Program-made: the position numbers and the translations under genes
Notes under the pieces: model-generated
What the model was told of the DNA's origin: nothing
What the model saw: the letters and a program-made list of their open reading frames with translations, nothing else
Database searches by the model: none
NCBI GenBank assembly: GCA_021159235.1
Contig: JAGGSF010000026.1
Span: 1 to 15,047, forward strand
DNA: 15,047 bases
From: Deltaproteobacteria bacterium
GTDB lineage: Bacteria > Campylobacterota_A > Desulfurellia > JAGGSF01
Direction: 5' to 3'
Part shown: piece after piece, positions 8,061-15,031 of the stretch
Position numbering within the stretch: the stretch's first letter is position 1
Layout of the letters: every line of letters begins with the position of its first letter

Positions 8061-8256
8061 AAGATAATTAAAAATAAATATGGGAGGAAATAAACAAAGT
8101 TGCCAGGCAAGTGGAATTTAGAGGTAGGATTTTATTGGAATAATAATGGAAGAGATAGAAGGATGGGTACTGATGCAATAATCGGGTCAGGGAATGTAAT
8201 GGCCTTGATTTTTTTAACAAGGAAAATAAATATACTTATTTTTAAGAGATTGATTT
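8061..8256 (+). other. Intergenic stretch, no convincing gene
   Basis: About 200 AT-rich bases between the 6S RNA and the next promoter. The longest open frame with any start is TTG 8100 to the stop at 8268-8270 (56 codons), with a GGGAGG box at 8082-8087 that is rather far away (12 nt). Its product is not recognisable and ends in a Phe/Ile-rich tail typical of translated non-coding AT-rich DNA. An imperfect hairpin (CCTTG 8203-8207 / CAAGG 8218-8222) and an A/T-only inverted repeat (8223-8242) are present but do not form a convincing terminator. It may be a leader, decayed gene remnant or spacer. Confidence 0.4.
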
Positions 8257-8285
8257 TTGACAATTTTTGAAATGTATCTTTATAG
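8257..8285 (+). promoter_or_regulatory. Predicted promoter of the cyclo-ligase/rny/ymdB operon
   Basis: A perfect -35 hexamer TTGACA (8257-8262) is followed 17 bp later by TTATAG (8280-8285); TTTATA one base upstream would give a 16-bp spacer. This would start a transcript about 65 nt before the ATG at 8359. It means the cyclo-ligase operon need not depend on read-through from the 6S RNA promoter. Confidence 0.5.
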
Positions 8286-8358
8286 CCCATAGAGCCATTT
8301 TTTAAATAAATCCTACAGGTAAACTCAAAATTCCATTTGCTCTTTTGTTAGAGAGAGC

Positions 8359-8919
8359 ATGAAAAAAGATAAGCTGCGTGCATGGGCATTAAAGAAGCGG
8401 ATGGGAATGTCTGAGCAAGAAGTAAGGGCAAAAAGTGCGCTTATCTGTCAGAAGTTGCTCAATTTCCTGAAAGAAAAGCAAGAAAAAAGAGTAATGCTCT
8501 ATTATGCAATCAGGAACGAAGTTGATCTAAAACCACTTGCAATCCGTCTTTTAACATTAGGGTATAAGATAAGCCTGCCCGTGGTGAAGAATGAAGGAAT
8601 AATACCCGTTTCTATTGATCACTATGATCGCTGCTGCAAAAAGGGATATAAGGGAATTTATGAACCATGCTTATTGGAAGGACGAATAGTCCATAAAAAC
8701 GAAATTGATGCAGTAGTTGTGCCGGGCATCGCCTTTAACCAGCGAGGATACAGAGTTGGTTATGGGAAGGGATTTTACGATCACTTTCTTAAAAGTCTTA
8801 AAGCAATCAAATTGGGAGCAGCTTACAACTGGCAGATTATAAGCTTTAAAGAAGAAGAGTATGACGTGCCAGTAGACATTGTATTCACGGAAAATTCAGT
8901 TTTAAGGAGAGAAAAATGA
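8359..8919 (+). CDS. 5-formyltetrahydrofolate cyclo-ligase (methenyl-THF synthetase)
   Basis: Cytoplasmic ATP-dependent enzyme that converts 5-formyl-THF to 5,10-methenyl-THF, returning a storage/inhibitory folate to the one-carbon pool. 186 aa, typical length. Family marks are the basic N-terminus (MKKDKLRAWALKKR), YYAIRNEVDL (substrate region), and the strongly conserved VPGIAFNQRGYRVGYGKGFYD phosphate-binding segment (about residues 121-141), which in most members reads VPGLAFD..GyRLGYGgGyYD. The C-terminal DVPVDIVFTE matches the family end. An AGAGAG ribosome-binding site sits just upstream of the ATG. The stop overlaps the RNase Y start (ATGA). Its place about 300 nt after a 6S RNA reproduces the ygfA (fau) neighbourhood known from proteobacteria. 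Confidence 0.93.
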   Translation: MKKDKLRAWALKKRMGMSEQEVRAKSALICQKLLNFLKEKQEKRVMLYYAIRNEVDLKPLAIRLLTLGYKISLPVVKNEGIIPVSIDHYDRCCKKGYKGIYEPCLLEGRIVHKNEIDAVVVPGIAFNQRGYRVGYGKGFYDHFLKSLKAIKLGAAYNWQIISFKEEEYDVPVDIVFTENSVLRREK

Positions 8920-10463
8920 GTGAAACAGGAATTATTGTGTGTTTTTTATCTTTTCTTCTGGGTGTTGTTGTTACCTTCTTTTACCTGCTGCAGGTTTCTA
9001 AAAATAGGAAGGAATACGGCAAGAGGATAATTTCAGATGCAAAAAAAGAGGGAGAAAGAATACTGAAAACCGCACAATTAGAAGCAAAGGAATATCTTAT
9101 AAAAGCAAAATCAGATTTTGAACAAGAAGCGAAGGAAAAAAGAAGGGAAATGCAAAAATGGGAAGATAGACTGGAATTTAAGGAAAAAGGGTTAGACAAA
9201 AGACAGGCATTGATAGAAGAAAAACTCGAAAAGTTACAAAAAGAAGCTGCATCACTGGAGGAAAAAAAGAAAATTATAGAAAGAGAAAGTAAAAAAATAG
9301 GGCAGCTTTCCTTAGAATGGCGACAAAAACTGCAGGAAATAGCAGGGATGACTGAGAACGAAGCGAAAGAGATTATCATAAAGAATATGCAGGAAAAGGC
9401 AAAAAAAGAGGCATTAAACTACATAAAAAATATGGAGGAAAAGGCAAAAGAAGAGGCAAAGAGACGCAGCCAGAATATTATCTCCCTTGCTATAGAGAGA
9501 ATGAGTGGTAATTTTATTGCCGAAAGAACCATTTCTACTGTCAGCCTACCCTCAGATGAAATGAAAGGAAGAATTATTGGCAGAGAAGGGAGAAATGTCA
9601 GAACGTTTGAAAAGGCGGCAGGCGTTGATCTAATAATCGATGATACACCGGAGGTAGTAGTAATCTCCAGTTTCAATCCTCTACGCAGGGAAACAGCAAG
9701 AATTGCTTTAGAGAGACTCGTTGCCGATGGAAGAATACATCCTGCGAGAATTGAAGAAACGATAGAAAAAGTAAGGGAAGAACTAAGTCAAGAAGCGATA
9801 GATGAGGTAAAAAAGATTATATTTGATTTGGATATCCCTGATCTACATCCAGAAATAATAAAGCACCTCTCCATGCTCAAATTCCGCACCAGCTATACCC
9901 AAAATGTGCTCATCCATTCGCAGGAGGTGGCCTACCTGGCAGGCATAATGGCAGCGGAGTTAGGATTGGATGAAAAACTGGCCAGAAGAGCGGGACTTTT
10001 ACACGACATTGGAAAATCCGTAGATCAGGAAATAGGGGGAAGTCATACTAAGATCGGTGCAGAAATAGCCAAAAAATACGGGGAATCGGAAAAGGTAATC
10101 AATGCCATACTTTCTCACCACGGCGAGGTAGAATTTAGCTGTCCAGAATCTGTACTGGTAGCTGCTGCCGATGCTCTCTCTGCCGCCAGGCCAGGAGCGA
10201 GAAAGGAAATCTTAGAACATTACATCAAGAGATTGGAGGAATTAGAAAAGATCGCACTTTCTCATGAAGGCGTAAAAAATGCTTATGCTATGCAGGCAGG
10301 AAGAGAACTGAGGGTAATTGTAGAAGAGAAAAGTCTAAGTGATACAGATAGTGTAATGTTGGCAAGGGAAATTGCTCAGGAGATTGAAGAGAAAACAACC
10401 TATCCCGGTCAGGTAAAGGTTACAGTAATCAGAGAGACAAGGGCAATTGATTATGTCAGATGA
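8916..10463 (+). CDS. rny: Ribonuclease Y
   Basis: Membrane-anchored endoribonuclease that starts mRNA decay in bacteria lacking, or in addition to, RNase E. 515 aa, the standard size. Domains in order: N-terminal membrane helix (residues 5-27), a long charged coiled coil (about 30-190, Lys/Glu rich), a KH RNA-binding domain with the GRIIGREGRN loop (218-227), and an HD metal-dependent phosphohydrolase domain. The HD domain shows His334, the His363-Asp364 pair in LLHDIGKS, His377, the HHGE pair at 401-402 and Asp419. A strong AAGGAGA box at 8904-8910 precedes the ATG. It overlaps the cyclo-ligase stop by 4 nt and the next gene by 11 nt; rny-ymdB is also the order in Bacillus. Confidence 0.97.
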   Translation: MSETGIIVCFLSFLLGVVVTFFYLLQVSKNRKEYGKRIISDAKKEGERILKTAQLEAKEYLIKAKSDFEQEAKEKRREMQKWEDRLEFKEKGLDKRQALIEEKLEKLQKEAASLEEKKKIIERESKKIGQLSLEWRQKLQEIAGMTENEAKEIIIKNMQEKAKKEALNYIKNMEEKAKEEAKRRSQNIISLAIERMSGNFIAERTISTVSLPSDEMKGRIIGREGRNVRTFEKAAGVDLIIDDTPEVVVISSFNPLRRETARIALERLVADGRIHPARIEETIEKVREELSQEAIDEVKKIIFDLDIPDLHPEIIKHLSMLKFRTSYTQNVLIHSQEVAYLAGIMAAELGLDEKLARRAGLLHDIGKSVDQEIGGSHTKIGAEIAKKYGESEKVINAILSHHGEVEFSCPESVLVAAADALSAARPGARKEILEHYIKRLEELEKIALSHEGVKNAYAMQAGRELRVIVEEKSLSDTDSVMLAREIAQEIEEKTTYPGQVKVTVIRETRAIDYVR

Positions 10464-11235
10464 ATTAAAAATATTGTTCATAGGCGATATTGTGGGAAAA
10501 CCAGGGAGAAAGGTGCTTTCCTATCTTATGCCGGGTTTAACCGAGAAATACAAACCAGATCTGGTTATTGTAAATGTGGAGAATATAGCAGGTGGGTTTG
10601 GTATAACGGTGAAAACCTACAGGGAGTTAGAAGATTTAGCAGATGTATTTACCTCTGGCAACCATGTGTGGGATAAAAAAGAAACACTTGAAAATATAGA
10701 TGGGATGCAAAAACTCTTAAGGCCATCAAATATTCATCCTTCTTTACCTGGGAGGAGATATAAGATCTTAAAGGTTAAAGGGATTAGAGTTTTAGTAACA
10801 AATCTTCTGGGTCGTGTATTCATGGAACCTGTTGACGATCCATTTCGGACCATAGACAGTCTTCTCCAGGAAGTAGAAGCAGAAGTAAGGATTGTGGACT
10901 TTCATGCAGAAGCTACATCGGAAAAAGAGGCAATGGGATGGTATCTGAATGGGCGAGTGACAGCAGTGATAGGCACGCATACCCATGTACAAACTGCAGA
11001 TGAACGCATTTTAAGCAAAGGCACAGCTTATATTACAGATGTAGGTATGACAGGCAGCCTGGATGGCATAATCGGTTTTAAAAAGGAAGAGGTAATAGAA
11101 AAGATTGTCTACGGAATACCAAAGAAATTAGAACCATGCAAAGAAAATCTGCATCTGAACGGTGTCTTTATAAAATGTGACTTAGAAGGGAAAGCACACT
11201 CTATTAAAAGAATAGATGAGGTAATGAAAGATTAA
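10453..11235 (+). CDS. ymdB: YmdB-type metallophosphoesterase (2',3'-cyclic nucleotide phosphodiesterase family)
   Basis: Homologue of Bacillus YmdB (TIGR00282 family), a di-iron phosphodiesterase that acts on 2',3'-cyclic nucleotides and affects biofilm and motility decisions. About 260 aa, full length. Metal-binding motifs appear in family order: FIGDIVGKPGR (Asp near residue 10), VNVENIAGGFGI (Asn-Glu), TSGNHVWDKKE (Asn-His), DFHAEATSEK (His) and IGTHTHVQTAD (two His). I chose ATG 10453 (MSDELKILFIGD) rather than the TTG two codons earlier. It overlaps rny, and since RNase products can carry 2',3'-cyclic ends a shared role in RNA turnover is plausible but unproven. The operon ends right after it at a hairpin terminator. 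Confidence 0.93.
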   Translation: MSDELKILFIGDIVGKPGRKVLSYLMPGLTEKYKPDLVIVNVENIAGGFGITVKTYRELEDLADVFTSGNHVWDKKETLENIDGMQKLLRPSNIHPSLPGRRYKILKVKGIRVLVTNLLGRVFMEPVDDPFRTIDSLLQEVEAEVRIVDFHAEATSEKEAMGWYLNGRVTAVIGTHTHVQTADERILSKGTAYITDVGMTGSLDGIIGFKKEEVIEKIVYGIPKKLEPCKENLHLNGVFIKCDLEGKAHSIKRIDEVMKD

Positions 11236-11268
11236 GAGGGACATAGCAGTGTTATGTCCCTCTTTTAT
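11234..11268 (+). terminator. Rho-independent terminator after ymdB
   Basis: AAGAGGGACATA (11234-11245) and TATGTCCCTCTT (11253-11264) form a perfect 12-bp stem with a 7-nt loop, followed by a short T-rich run (TTAT). The stem begins in the ymdB stop codon. On the opposite strand it lies about 13 nt past the rhodanese stop and is followed by TTAATC, so it may also stop the convergent operon, less strongly. Confidence 0.88.
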
Positions 11269-11277
11269 AAACTTAAA

Positions 11278-11718
11278 TTATTTCTCTACTTTGTAACCTG
11301 CTTTTTTCCAGCCAAATATAAAACCTTTCTCCAGGTTCTTTACATTTCCATAGCCCATGGTCATAAGTCTCAAAGTAGCTAAAGAACCTCTTCCGCCCGA
11401 CCTACAATAGACAACAATAGGTGTAGATTTGTCTGGTACAAGCTTTGCAATCTTGAATTCCAGAAGTCCTCGGGGTAAATTCTTGGCATAAGGAATATGT
11501 CCTGCTTTATACTCCGATGGTTCTCTCACATCTAAAATCACAAGCTTTCCTGCTTTTGCCTCTGAGAGTTCTGCATTTAACTCCTTTGGTGTAATCTGCG
11601 CAATGTATTCCTGCGCTATTTTGACCAAATCTCCCTTAGTTGGCCAGGCATAACTCAAAGATGCAACAAATGCCACCGCCAACCAGACCAGCAGTACAGA
11701 TTTCAGATACCTACGCAT
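11278..11718 (-). CDS. Exported rhodanese-like sulfurtransferase
   Basis: Single-domain rhodanese with an N-terminal signal peptide (MRRYLK, hydrophobic core, cleavage near SYA-WP at residue 24), so it should act in the periplasm. The domain shows VILDVREPSEYKAGHIP (about 59-75) and the active-site loop YCRSGGRG with the persulfide-forming cysteine at 105. Length is 146 aa from ATG 11718, chosen over the GTG at 11724 because the GGGGG run at 11725-11729 is then well spaced. It is last in the molybdopterin oxidoreductase operon. By analogy with the polysulfide-sulfur transferase Sud of Wolinella, it may bind and hand over polysulfide sulfur to the reductase; that role is inferred from context. 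Other rhodaneses serve thiosulfate or cyanide detoxification. Confidence 0.88.
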   Translation of the reverse strand: MRRYLKSVLLVWLAVAFVASLSYAWPTKGDLVKIAQEYIAQITPKELNAELSEAKAGKLVILDVREPSEYKAGHIPYAKNLPRGLLEFKIAKLVPDKSTPIVVYCRSGGRGSLATLRLMTMGYGNVKNLEKGFIFGWKKAGYKVEK

Positions 11719-11746
11719 AAACACCCCCTATGAAAATAATTTTTGT

Positions 11747-12085
11747 TTAACATCCCTCAAATTCTACCTCTTCCGTTTCTTTTGGTGCAATCTCCGGTCT
11801 GGCTTTCTTCTTAGGTTTTACTGTTATTTTTCCACCCGAGATTATCTTATCGTAGTTTTCCCAGGCTTCATCATTCCAGGGATTTTCCTGAATAGCCTTT
11901 TTGAAGTAAGTTCTTGCCATCTCCATGTCTCCTTCAGACACAGCCTTTTTCCCCTTTGTAATGTATTCAGCGCATGCTGCATTACTAAAAGCATAGGGCT
12001 GAACAGCAAGAGCCCCGTTTAAAGAAATTATAAACATGAAGAGAAAAATTGCAACAGCGACAATAATCAACGGTTTTTTCATCAT
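11747..12085 (-). CDS. Small exported or membrane-anchored TPR-like protein ending in cysteine
   Basis: 112 aa, not a named family. It starts MMKKPLIIVAVAIFLFMFII, a signal peptide or anchor with possible cleavage after ALA (residue 27). Residues about 41-82 form one TPR-like helix pair (ITKGKKAVSEGDMEMARTYFKKAI, then NPWNDEAWENYDKII). A Lys/Pro-rich then Glu-rich tail (85-110) leads to a final Gly-Cys; the only other cysteine is Cys38. A GAGGAGG box precedes the double ATG. It sits between the ferredoxin subunit and the rhodanese of the respiratory operon, so it probably helps assemble or tether the complex, or takes part in sulfur transfer through its cysteines. Both roles are inference. 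Confidence 0.7.
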   Translation of the reverse strand: MMKKPLIIVAVAIFLFMFIISLNGALAVQPYAFSNAACAEYITKGKKAVSEGDMEMARTYFKKAIQENPWNDEAWENYDKIISGGKITVKPKKKARPEIAPKETEEVEFEGC

Positions 12086-12094
12086 CTGTCCTCC

Positions 12095-12661
12095 TCATAC
12101 TTCCACATAATATACCAGTGGTTTTACACCTAACATATTTGCCTTTGGCTGCCATACCTTTTTTGCCTTCTGATGTAAGAGTTTATACACCTCACTGTTC
12201 TTATCGTTTAAATCACCAAATACCCTGGCTTCTGTTGGACAGGTAGATACGCAAGCCGGTTTCATGCCTGCCTTCAAACGCTCCACACAAAATGTGCACT
12301 TATCTACTATACCTTCATGCTCATTGTAGTATCTTGCGTTGTAAGGACAGGCAAGCACACACATCCTACAACCAATACACCTCTCCTTATCAATAAGAAC
12401 CATACCATCTTCATTATGATAACTTGCCGATGTAGGACAAACACTAATGCAGGGCGCATTTTCACAGTGGAAACACAAAAGCGGCATGAAATCTATGGCT
12501 GTAACCTGTCCATTCTCTATCTTCTCTCCTTCCAAAATCTGTGTTCTGAAATATTCTTTTCCCAATGGCACCTTATTTTGAGCCTTACAGGCAACAGTGC
12601 ATCCCTTACAATCTATACACCTGCCCGGGACAAGAACCATTGCGTAATCTTTTTCTTTCAT
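12095..12661 (-). CDS. Four-cluster [4Fe-4S] electron-transfer subunit (PsrB/PhsB/NrfC type)
   Basis: Electron-transfer partner of the molybdopterin subunit, 188 aa. Sixteen cysteines fall into four sets as in the DmsB/PsrB/PhsB family: 15, 18, 21, 25 (CIDCKGCTVAC); 63, 66, 71, 75 (CFHCENAPCISVC); 95, 98, 101, 105 (CIGCRMCVLAC); and 122, 125, 137, 141 (CTFC then CVSTC). All four [4Fe-4S] clusters should therefore form, with none replaced. There is no signal peptide, so it is likely carried across the membrane with the Tat signal of its partner, as is usual for this family. It follows the catalytic subunit by 9 nt and precedes the TPR-like gene by 9 nt. Confidence 0.93.
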   Translation of the reverse strand: MKEKDYAMVLVPGRCIDCKGCTVACKAQNKVPLGKEYFRTQILEGEKIENGQVTAIDFMPLLCFHCENAPCISVCPTSASYHNEDGMVLIDKERCIGCRMCVLACPYNARYYNEHEGIVDKCTFCVERLKAGMKPACVSTCPTEARVFGDLNDKNSEVYKLLHQKAKKVWQPKANMLGVKPLVYYVEV

Positions 12662-12670
12662 TTGCCCTCC

Positions 12671-14902
12671 TTATGCCCTCTCTATTTTCACAAAGCTGTC
12701 TTTATGATAAGCATAAGCACCACTTATGGGATCAACCGCTTCAGAGGCAAAATCCCCATCCGATGCACCCTTCTCATAGCAGAGGGTCAAAAATGGTGAA
12801 AATCTACCAAATCCATGAGCAATAAATATACAATCCTTTCTTATACGAGAAGTAACATAAGCCTCTACAGGTGGAGATTTTTTGTTTCCCTGCACAAGCA
12901 CTACTTTATCTCCATTTTTAATGCCCAGCATAGCTGCTTCATCTTTATTTATCCATAGCTTATTTACAGAATAAGCTTCATGTAACCAGGGATTGTTTTG
13001 AGTGCGGGCATGAGTATGCGCTGATACCCGTCCAAACAAAAGCCTGTATGAACCCTTGGGCGGGAATGAGGGCCTCTTATATACAGGTAAAGGATCATAA
13101 CCATATTTTTTAAACAATGTAGAATACAATTCAACCTTTCCTGTTGGCGTAGAAAATCGTATCTTCTCTCCCCGTGCCCTTCTGTAGGGATTACCCTCTT
13201 TTACGATTACCCCATTTTCTTTCAACTCTTTCTGCTCCTCTGAAGAAAGCTGAGATATCCTGTATTCCACAATCTCCTTCATACTCATAGGGAAATATTT
13301 CCCTAAACCCATCTTTTCAGCAATCATCCTACAGATCTCCCATTCATCTCTGGTATCGTATAGAGGTTTTACCGCCGGTTCTCTACAGGCAATGAACGGC
13401 TGAATAGCACCCCCTGCCTTTAAATCATATTTTTCCAGATATGTAGATGCAGGGAGTATAATGTCAGAATAAAGGCACATCTCCGTAGGATATACATCAA
13501 CAGTTACAATAAAGTCTAAATTTTCAATAGCTCTTTTCAGCGTTTCCCCTGGTTTTGCCACATTTGTGACAGGATTTGTACCACAAACAAACAAACCTTT
13601 AATAGGATAGGGTTTTTGTTCTACTATCGCTTTAATTAAACCATTCGTTCTTCCAAATGAGGAAGGAGCAAGAGGAAAATCCGAACCCTTACCACAACCA
13701 TCGGCTCGCTCAAAATTCTTTATCCTGGGCAATTTCGGCAACGGTGCTTTGGGGGCTTTAATTTTCGTGGGATGATAATATCCCCCCGGCATCTCCCAGT
13801 TTCCTAAAAGTGCATTCAATATTGCAATGGCTCTGGCATTCTGTGTATCATCACCATATCGGGATGTTCTCCTTGGAGGGATAACAACGGAAGATGGAGC
13901 ATATCGAGCCAATTCCCAGGCAATTCTCTTAATTGTTGCTGCAGGTATATCCGTTTCTTTTTCTGCCCATTCAGGAGTATATTTCTCTACATGCTCTCTT
14001 AATTCGTAAAAACCATAACAGTAATTCTCTACGAAATCTGCATTATACAAACCATCCCTGATAATAACATTGATCAGAGCCAGAACAAAAGCCATGTCTG
14101 TACCTGGTTTTATAGGCAGCCACTCATCTGCCTTTGCCGCTGTCTTTGTAAATCTTGGATCCACACAAACAATCTTTGCATGTCTGGATAAGGCAACACC
14201 CAGGTTCTTAGCATCACCCATCATTACCGCTTCAGCTATGTTTCTTCCCATAAGAAGAATATACCTGCTATTTGCTATATCATAGTACTCATGAGAAGAA
14301 AGGTCTCTACCATATGTACCAAACCAACCCATAAGGCGAGAGGCCCTACAGGAAGAATAAGAAGGCTCCGCAATGTTCTTTGCTCCCATCGCATCAAACA
14401 ATCTTTTAGCAGCATGCCCGGCAGTGCCATGGGGAATCAAAGCCAAAGCCTTTGCACCATGTTTTTCTTTAATTTCTGTCATTTCTTTAGCAACGGTGCT
14501 TATCGCTTCATCCCATGAAATCTTCTGCCACTTACCTTCACCCCTTTTACCTACCCTTTTTAATGGAGTCTTTAGCCTGTCTGGATCGTACAGAAGCATA
14601 ACACCAGCATTACCACGAGCACACACCTTTCCGTAGTTGTATGGATGATAAGGATTGCCCTCTATCTTTCTCACCCTTCCATTTTCCGTAAACACATCTA
14701 TACCACAGCCCCAGAAGCACATCTCACACCAGTTGTGAGTAACTTTTGGCTTAAATGGTTTTATCTCTGGATATTTACCCGGTTCCGGAAGACCAAAACT
14801 GCTGAGTATGCCTGCATGTGCCTTCTGCTTGAAGAACAACGGGTAGGACGCGGCAACGCCTATCGCTGCTCCTTTTAAAAAACCTCTTCGTGATATTCCC
14901 AT
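12671..14902 (-). CDS. Tat-exported molybdopterin oxidoreductase, polysulfide/thiosulfate reductase (PsrA/PhsA) type catalytic subunit
   Basis: Catalytic subunit of the DMSO-reductase superfamily, 743 aa. It begins MGISRRGFLKG, a twin-arginine signal with probable cleavage after KAHA (residue 30). The N-terminal [4Fe-4S] motif is C-X2-C-X3-C-X27-C (Cys59, 62, 66, 94). YSSCRASR places Cys185 where PsrA/PhsA-like enzymes have a cysteine Mo/W ligand. Also seen are FVCGTNPVTNVA, SDIILPASTYLEKYD and, near the C-terminus, THARTQNNPWLHE, the PsrA/PhsA-type cofactor loop. I chose ATG 14902 because a GAGGAGG box lies 5 nt upstream and the Tat motif follows at once; the frame also runs back to an ATG at 14929. 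The substrate is probably polysulfide, thiosulfate or tetrathionate; arsenate or other oxyanions are not excluded. It is first in a four-gene operon ending with a rhodanese. Confidence 0.9.
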   Translation of the reverse strand: MGISRRGFLKGAAIGVAASYPLFFKQKAHAGILSSFGLPEPGKYPEIKPFKPKVTHNWCEMCFWGCGIDVFTENGRVRKIEGNPYHPYNYGKVCARGNAGVMLLYDPDRLKTPLKRVGKRGEGKWQKISWDEAISTVAKEMTEIKEKHGAKALALIPHGTAGHAAKRLFDAMGAKNIAEPSYSSCRASRLMGWFGTYGRDLSSHEYYDIANSRYILLMGRNIAEAVMMGDAKNLGVALSRHAKIVCVDPRFTKTAAKADEWLPIKPGTDMAFVLALINVIIRDGLYNADFVENYCYGFYELREHVEKYTPEWAEKETDIPAATIKRIAWELARYAPSSVVIPPRRTSRYGDDTQNARAIAILNALLGNWEMPGGYYHPTKIKAPKAPLPKLPRIKNFERADGCGKGSDFPLAPSSFGRTNGLIKAIVEQKPYPIKGLFVCGTNPVTNVAKPGETLKRAIENLDFIVTVDVYPTEMCLYSDIILPASTYLEKYDLKAGGAIQPFIACREPAVKPLYDTRDEWEICRMIAEKMGLGKYFPMSMKEIVEYRISQLSSEEQKELKENGVIVKEGNPYRRARGEKIRFSTPTGKVELYSTLFKKYGYDPLPVYKRPSFPPKGSYRLLFGRVSAHTHARTQNNPWLHEAYSVNKLWINKDEAAMLGIKNGDKVVLVQGNKKSPPVEAYVTSRIRKDCIFIAHGFGRFSPFLTLCYEKGASDGDFASEAVDPISGAYAYHKDSFVKIERA

Positions 14903-14907
14903 ACACG

Positions 14908-14914
14908 CCTCCTC
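14908..14914 (-). promoter_or_regulatory. Ribosome-binding site deciding the oxidoreductase start
   Basis: GAGGAGG on the minus strand, 5 nt before ATG 14902. It favours the start that gives MGISRRGFLKG, with the Tat motif at the very N-terminus, over the upstream in-frame ATG at 14929. Confidence 0.8.
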
Positions 14915-14956
14915 TACCAAAAACCACAAATCTACAAAAAGACAAGCCTTGTTGCA

Positions 14957-14985
14957 ATCATAGTTGTTCTTGAGAAGAAAAACAA
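14957..14985 (-). promoter_or_regulatory. Predicted promoter of the molybdopterin oxidoreductase operon
   Basis: Minus strand: TATGAT (14957-14962, five of six -10 bases) lies 17 bp from TTGTTT (14980-14985, a weak -35 that keeps TTG). A weak -35 with a direct repeat reaching into it is the usual form of an activator-dependent promoter. The predicted leader is about 48 nt. Confidence 0.5.
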
Positions 14986-15031
14986 GATTGTATTTACTCC
15001 TATAAGAAAAAAAATAAGATTGTATTTACTC
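14984..15031 (-). repeat. Two direct 16-bp repeats, likely regulator-binding sites
   Basis: AAGATTGTATTTACTC occurs exactly at 14984-14999 and 15016-15031 (plus-strand reading); on the minus strand it reads GAGTAAATACAATCTT. The copies are 32 bp apart, close to three helical turns, so a protein would bind both on the same DNA face. The proximal copy overlaps the predicted -35 by two bases. The A-rich spacers beside the repeats are also similar. Further copies could lie beyond the window end. Confidence 0.65.

Noticed and set aside
8200-8243. Intrinsic terminator for the 6S RNA
   Set aside because: The CCTTG/CAAGG stem is short, bulged and not followed by a T-run, and the next inverted repeat is A/T only. 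It also lies 150 nt beyond the closing stem.
8061-8358. Tetrahydrofolate riboswitch ahead of the cyclo-ligase gene
   Set aside because: No pseudoknotted, G/C-containing stem set is visible in this AT-rich stretch, and the predicted promoter at 8257-8285 leaves only about 65 nt of leader.
8981-9379. 132-codon minus-strand open frame rich in Ser/Phe
   Set aside because: It is the antisense shadow of the Lys/Glu-rich coiled coil of RNase Y, which gives Ser/Phe-rich translations on the opposite strand.
12317-12799. 160-codon plus-strand open frame
   Set aside because: It is antisense to the four-cluster ferredoxin and the end of the molybdopterin subunit, both strongly supported, and its translation shows no family features.
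12671-14902. Selenocysteine or formate-dehydrogenase assignment for the molybdopterin subunit
   Set aside because: There is no in-frame TGA; the expected metal-ligand position has an ordinary Cys (YSSCRAS), and the C-terminal THARTQNN loop fits PsrA/PhsA-type enzymes better than FdhA.
14984-15031. Start of a CRISPR array
   Set aside because: Only two 16-bp copies are visible, the spacing unit is A-rich and similar on both sides rather than spacer-like, and the proximal copy abuts a promoter. Operator sites explain it better, though the window ends before more copies could be seen.
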